A stretch of 64,000 bases of DNA from Guillardia theta CCMP2712. Taxonomy: Eukaryota > Cryptophyceae > Pyrenomonadales > Geminigeraceae. A program made the translations under genes and the position numbers. Below the pieces are notes generated by a model, which saw nothing but the letters and a program-made list of their open reading frames with translations, was not told where the DNA came from and did no database searches. Where the stretch lies: assembly GCF_000315625.1 (NCBI RefSeq), contig NW_005434662.1:675681-739680 (forward strand), given 5' to 3'. Positions 59,544 through 64,000 of the stretch are shown piece after piece; within the stretch, counting starts at the first letter, position 1; every line of letters begins with the position of its first letter.

Positions 59544-59898
59544 ACCTCCCGTCAGGTCCACTCCCCCCGCGATCAATTTTCTTCCATGCATTCATTTTCC
59601 CCTCTCCGGGCGGTCAGGCCTGGATATGCTGAGATGTTGTAATCATACGTTCAAGGATCTTTCTGTTGTTTGATTGAAGTTCACTTCAAAGTAGAGACGA
59701 GGCTGTTGAGGTTCGCTGGGAGCAGAGAGAAGCCAAGGCCGTCAGCTCTTCCCTCCTTTCTCTTCCTCTTTCCCCCTTCCCTCTGCTCCCCTCCCCTTCC
59801 CATAGACAACCTCTTCCGGAAATTCTCCTCCCACCAAATTCGATGCTCTTGTCTGCGATTCCTTGCTGTTAGAAGAGGAGCATATCACCAAAACTTCC
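59544..59898. other. Convergent 3' region of AlaAT and FTO-like genes
   Basis: Short tail-to-tail spacer. It should contain both transcript ends. No gene is supported. Confidence 0.4.
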
Positions 59899-61754
59899 TC
59901 ACCTTTTCTGCAAACGCCGGGCAAGAGTCGCCTTCACGAGCTCCAGCGCGTCTTCAGGAATCGCCTTCTCCCCGGCAGCCTCCCTCCCTCCTCCTGCACC
60001 CTCACTCCTTAAAAGTTTCTTCATGAGAAACGGCAAGCTGCTCTGCACCTCTGGCACGATTGAAACCATCCAGCTGTGCGAGAAGATTCCAGTTCGCCAT
60101 TCCTCCTCCTCCTCCTCCTCCTCCTCCTCCTCCTCCTCCTCCTCCTCCTCCTCCTCCTCCTCCTCCTCCTGCTCACTCTCTCCCTGACCCTGACCCTGCC
60201 CCTTTTGCTGTGAGGTAAGTTGTCGCAAACGCTCCAGACGGTCTCGCAGCTCCTTCCCTCCCACCATGAAGCTCTTCCTCCTGCAGCAGCTGATCCAAAT
60301 CCAGACCACAATCTCCATCCTCTGCCACAGATCTGCAAGCACATGTATCACCTCCACCCAGTAGTCGTCCAGCTCCGACGGCGGCAGGTCAAAGTACTGG
60401 AAGTGAAACTGCCGCAGCCACTCAAACTCCAGCTGGTCATGTAGATCCTCTAGAGCATCGAGACTCGCTACGATCTTGCTCAGGCATGCCCTCCTCTCCT
60501 CCCCTTCCTGGAGCACTCCCCGCGCGTTCCAGGGGAAGTGAAGCTGAAGGAATGTTTCACGGCACCTGCAGTAGAAATTGTGGTACCTTCGAACATGTCA
60601 GGCCACCAGCCACATCATCGCAAACTTCGTCTTACATGTCTTCCTGTGGACAGACCCGATGGGTGCTGCTGAATCGTGACCCCCGACCGCACACCACGCA
60701 GTGCTGGTTCCTGCACTAGAGTGAGGAGAGGAGGGAGAGAAGGAAGAACTCAGTCATACTTCTCATTGAAGCCCGACAGCATAACATACGCGTCTCCGTT
60801 TACCATCGGCACCGCCACACCAGGCGTATCGACCTCCCACTTCACCTTCAACCCCACCTTCCACACCTCCCCCAGCTCTTCCTCCTCCCCTTTCTCCGCT
60901 CGCTCGATGACGTTGTACACTGCGATAGCGGACTGCTCGACCACTCCGTCGTCCGCATGCCATGAAATGCAGCACCTGCCCATCCCGTAGTAGGGCTCGG
61001 GCCTTGTTTCAACGTGGTTTGCTATCGATTCATCGAAGTAGTTAATAAGGGTTGCATTGAAGCTGTTGACTCCTCCCTCCACTGCCCCTTCCCCGGATCC
61101 CTCGCCGCGCGCCATGAAGCATTCGTGCTGCTTCCTCGATTTCTCCTTCAGTACTTCGTTCAGTCTTCGAATCTCCTGCACATCGAGACTTGTCATTGCA
61201 CCGAACTCACCCGTCAACCCTCCTCTCACCGCCAGTGCATGACAGGCGCTGTCGGGAACCTTCGCGGCTTCCGTCTCCCACGATCGGCAGAAGAGTCTCA
61301 GGCCCTTATACTTGTATGTACATCCACGTTCTCCGACAAGGAGCCTCGTCACCATCGTCTGCGTCACTTTGCCCTTGACCCACACGTAGTCTCTACGAAA
61401 CCAGCCCATTTGGTCCTTGAGCACCTGTCGTAGCATCAACAACCTTGACTGCACCCGATGGAGATCGCGCTGAGTGAGGTGATTGTATGCATGTACACGC
61501 CTCTCCTCTCATCCTTGCAGACTGACCTCAAGCGCTCTCCTCGTCGACGGCTCCAGTGCTGACGGCAACAGGTCTCGATGGATGACTCTGAACTTTGGAT
61601 AATATCTCTCCAATGCCTGCTCGAAGCCTCTTCTTCTTCCTCCTCCTTTGTTCCCTGCGATCCTCCCTGCCTCCTCCTCTTCTTCTCCCTCCCCTATCGC
61701 CCCATCGAACCACTCCAGCCCCTCCTTGACCCGCTGCCATAGCGTCTCCTGCAT
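59899..61754 (-). CDS. FTO: FTO-type 2-oxoglutarate/Fe(II) nucleic-acid demethylase
   Basis: The start is ATG 61754 (MQETLWQRVKEGLEWFDGAI). ERYYPKFRVIHRDLLPSALE fits the FTO N-terminus. Exons then give LLVGERGCTYKYKGLRLFCR, FNATLINYFDESIANHV, and PEPYYGMGRCCISWHADD, with the Fe-binding HxD in the FTO-specific context YFGMGxxxxSWHxD. Next come VEQSAIAVYNVIE, WKVGLKVKWEVDTPGVAVPM and GDAYVMLSGFNEK. An intron joins in phase to NQHCVVCGRGSRFSSTHRV (the second Fe-ligand His). The C-terminal domain is also present (QLEFEWLRQFHFQYF, LADLWQRMEIVVWIW), interrupted by a poly-Glu insertion. The stop is at 59899. FTO removes N6-methyl groups from RNA adenines in animals. Confidence 0.93.
60102..60170 (-). 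repeat. CTC repeat encoding poly-Glu in the FTO-like gene
   Basis: An uninterrupted CTC run on the + strand gives about 22 glutamates inserted in the C-terminal helical domain, between conserved helices. It is likely a variable surface loop. Confidence 0.9.
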
Positions 61755-62196
61755 ACCTCTACACCCGATTCTGTCCAGTACCCCTCCCTTTTAGTCATTC
61801 AGGGTACCACCCCAACTCAACCCATTTCTGACTCACCGGGCATGGCAGCAGTATGAGAGCCGAGCTTCGCGTGCGGGCGGCGCAGGCAAGTTGGAGGGGA
61901 GCGGGAGATGGAGAGGAGGAGGAAGGAGAAGGACGAGGAGGAGGAGGGGGGAGGAAGAGGGAGGAAGAAGAAGAAGATGTGGTGGTGGCGGTGGTGGTGG
62001 TGGTGGTGGGTGCATGGAAGGACGATGAGATAGGCTAGCACGAAGAGGTCGTGAGAGGTGGAGGCGAAAGTGGACGAGGACACTTGTGTGTCTCTTTGTT
62101 CGGAATGGAGGCTTGACCAAACCTCACAGTAGGGACTATGATGATGGTTATGATGATCATGAGGTGGAGGTGGGGGGTGTGGGGGATGGAGAAAAG
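61755..62196. other. Bidirectional promoter region, FTO-like/SET gene pair
   Basis: The two genes diverge from here, with starts less than about 450 bp apart. It contains purine-rich runs (gaggaggagg, ggtggtggtgg; 61915-62010). ORFs over it are simple-repeat artefacts. Confidence 0.45.
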
Positions 62197-63612
62197 ATGA
62201 AGTTGGAGGTGGTGGCGGCGGAGGAGGAGTTGGTGGAAGGGAGAAGGGAGGAAGGGAGGTGGCCTGTGGTGAACTGGAGAGGTTCGTGCTGACTCTAAAG
62301 CTGGTTCAACAGGCCAGCAGCGCCTCCAATAGCGATGTTGAGCTCGGGCTTCGAAGGTTGGAAGTTGGTGTCAAGCGAGAGAACTCTGTGGAGCTCAAGA
62401 AGCGACAGTTCCGGTCCAGCATCACCTACTACCTCCTCTTCTGCGCCTTCCTCGTCCCCTTCATGGCGTACATGCAGCTACACGTCAACCAGAGCATCGA
62501 GCCCTCTGCCTCCTCCATCGGATATGCGGTCGTCGACGGCCACCAGTGCGGGACGGAGGAAGAGAAAGTGCTGCGGGTGATGGAGTGGACAAGGAGGATG
62601 GGAGGTTACATCCACCGGAACGTCACGACAGGCATGTTCCCGATCGAGGGAGAGGACGGGAGCAAGACGGGGAGGATGGTGCGAGGGCTCAAGGCCAACG
62701 GGACCATCCATGACCACGAGATCCTCTTTCGTATCCCCCCGAAGCTGCTGATCAATGTGGGGACAGTCTCGCAGGACCCAAACTTCGCCGAGGTCTGGAA
62801 GAGCATCCCTCAGTTCCACAAGGGCCTCAGCGGGCTGGCCGTCTACCTCATCCACGAGTCGCTCAACAAGTCCTCCTTCTGGCGCCCCTACCTCTGCGCC
62901 CTGCCGCGCCACGTCCCGCTCCCCATCTTCTACTCGGAGAGGAAGTTCGAGAGAGAGAGGAGGGAGAAGATTCTCAAACCCCTTCCCGAGCAAGTCACAA
63001 GGTTCGACGACCTGATCGAGCGGGCGAGGGACGTCCTGGAGGTTCACTACGTCGAGCTCATGCCCAAACTCTTCTCCCAGTTTCCTCTCAAGTTCTCCCC
63101 TGCCGACTACACGTACGCGCGATGGGCATGGGCCTGCAGGTGCCTTATTCTCCTCTTTCTACTCCTCCTTGCCCTCTTCTCTCCTGTTTCTCCTCCTTTC
63201 TTGTCCTCCACCTCCTCTTCCTCTACTTTCCTTCGTCCTCCTCTTTCCTTTCTTCGCCTCTTCCCACCTTGCCCCGCCCTGCCCCTTGTCCTCCGTAGCA
63301 GACTGACTGGTGCATGCAGCATCATTATGTCGAGGACGTGGGGCAGGAAGTTCAAAGACGATGTCCTGGGAAAGATGACCGGTAGGAGAGGGGGGGGGGG
63401 CAAGAGGCAGAGGGGTAGGAAAGAGTGCTGTGCAACCGGTAGGGGGGTACAAAGAGGATGGGATGGGAAAGCGAGAGAGGTGGGAGGGAGGAGAGCAAGG
63501 AAGAGGGCGGGAAAGGGGTGACGAGAGATCGAGGAGCACGAGCACGAGCACGAGCACGAGCAGGAAGAGGATCGAGGAGCACGAGCACGAGCACGAGCAC
63601 GAGCAGGAAGAG

Positions 63613-63678
<66 letters not shown>

Positions 63679-64000
63679 GGGTTGACTGGAGGGAGCAGGT
63701 GAGAACGTGTCGGTGGTCCACACTCTGGTGCCAGCAGCAGACATGCCAAACCACAAGACGGGGACGCATGAGGCGAGCTCGGTGAGAGCTGGGGTCCTGC
63801 TGGACGTGTTGCGCTCTCCTGACCTGCTGCCATTGCAGACACCCGATGGTTCCCTGCTACTGAAAGCTTCTGCGAACCTCTCGGCTGGCGATCAGGTGCG
63901 TTATCCTCCTCATCCTCCTCCTCCTCCTCCTCCTCCTCCTGCTATGAGTAATACTTCTCCCTTCCCTCCCTCCCTCCATCCATCCATCCATCCATTATGC
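62197..64000 (+). CDS. Membrane-anchored SET-domain lysine methyltransferase (LSMT/SETD3 type), 5' part
   Basis: The proposed start is ATG 62197 (MKLEVVAAEEELVEGRREEG). An intron from about 62269 to 62299 joins in phase to LVQQASSASNSDVELGLRRL; without it no ATG opens the main frame. One transmembrane helix follows (ITYYLLFCAFLVPFMAYMQL, near 62425-62485). The SET region then reads GYIHRNVTTGMFPIEGED, DHEILFRIPPKLLINV, LAVYLIHESLNKSSFWRPYL, LPIFYSERKFERER, and after repeat-laden introns STLVPAADMPNHKTG, the SET N-H motif. It ends at ANLSAGDQ before the window edge, so the Tyr-containing end and substrate-binding domain are not seen. LSMT/SETD3 enzymes methylate Lys or His of proteins such as rubisco or actin. 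A membrane anchor is unusual for the family. Confidence 0.8.
63535..63685. repeat. GAGCAC and GAGGAC hexamer repeats in an intron
   Basis: Two tracts of gagcac with a gaggaagaggatc-type interruption are followed by a pure gaggac tract. They lie in an intron of the SET gene. ORFs across them on either strand (Ser/Glu/Asp or Leu/Val repeats) are artefacts. Confidence 0.85.

Noticed and set aside
63107-63842. Ser- and Leu/Val-repeat minus-strand ORFs
   Set aside because: They are produced by the GAGCAC/GAGGAC intronic repeats of the SET gene.

Overview
This window is nuclear DNA of a eukaryotic alga, and a cryptophyte (Guillardia theta or a close relative) is the best fit. Genes are cut by many short (about 40-90 bp) GT-AG introns. 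Typically eukaryotic genes are present: cytosolic ribosomal protein eL32, the mRNA export factor RAE1, a Brahma-type SNF2 remodeler and the mitochondrial F1 assembly factor ATP12. One gene (38.2-39.9 kb) encodes a leader with a signal peptide followed by Phe and a Ser/Thr-rich stretch, the form used to enter red-derived complex plastids. The species assignment is inference. The sequence is a draft, with a 100-N gap in an intron at 12.4 kb. All gene models come from reading exons by eye; spans include introns, and exon joins are quoted only where phase and motif agree.

Layout. 0-20.6 kb: the 3' end of an EAR/EPTP beta-propeller gene; a helicase-associated (HA) repeat gene with a signal peptide; an unrecognised Cys-pair gene (-); a long coiled-coil/ankyrin gene; a 0.54 kb GGAGCA satellite; a Brahma-like SNF2 ATPase ending in two PHD fingers; and an F-box + FHA gene (-). 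20.6-31 kb is accessory DNA: low-GC islands with short orphan ORFs, a decayed PIF/Harbinger-like transposon (broken transposase tail-to-tail with a Myb/SANT-like ORF), and three RWP-RK genes plus a fragment. Two of those genes lie in a 1.2 kb direct segmental duplication, and the third is inverted between them.

31-42.5 kb is mostly housekeeping: eL32, a membrane-anchored APRT-like phosphoribosyltransferase, a disordered tail-anchored protein, ATP12, a plastid-targeted alpha/beta-hydrolase and GDP-mannose 4,6-dehydratase, separated by GC-rich GGCCCGG repeat blocks. 42.5-46 kb is a second low-GC repeat island with a 38-bp perfect palindrome. 46-64 kb: a small coiled-coil gene; a PPR protein spliced in frame to a TrmB-type tRNA m7G methyltransferase; RAE1 with a hydrophobic N-terminal extension; a small possibly plastid-targeted protein; an Ala-repeat coiled-coil protein; a PX-BAR sorting nexin; alanine aminotransferase; an FTO-type demethylase; and, divergent from it, a membrane-anchored SET-domain methyltransferase cut by the window end.

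The genes do not form an operon-like system. The themes are RNA and chromatin modification (FTO, PPR-TrmB, SNF2-PHD, SET), organelle biogenesis, and several unusual domain combinations. The most notable are PPR-TrmB, F-box-FHA, HSA-SNF2-PHD-PHD, and two nucleic-acid-handling proteins (HA repeats, RAE1) with apparent signal peptides, which in a cryptophyte raises the possibility of import into the periplastid compartment around the nucleomorph.
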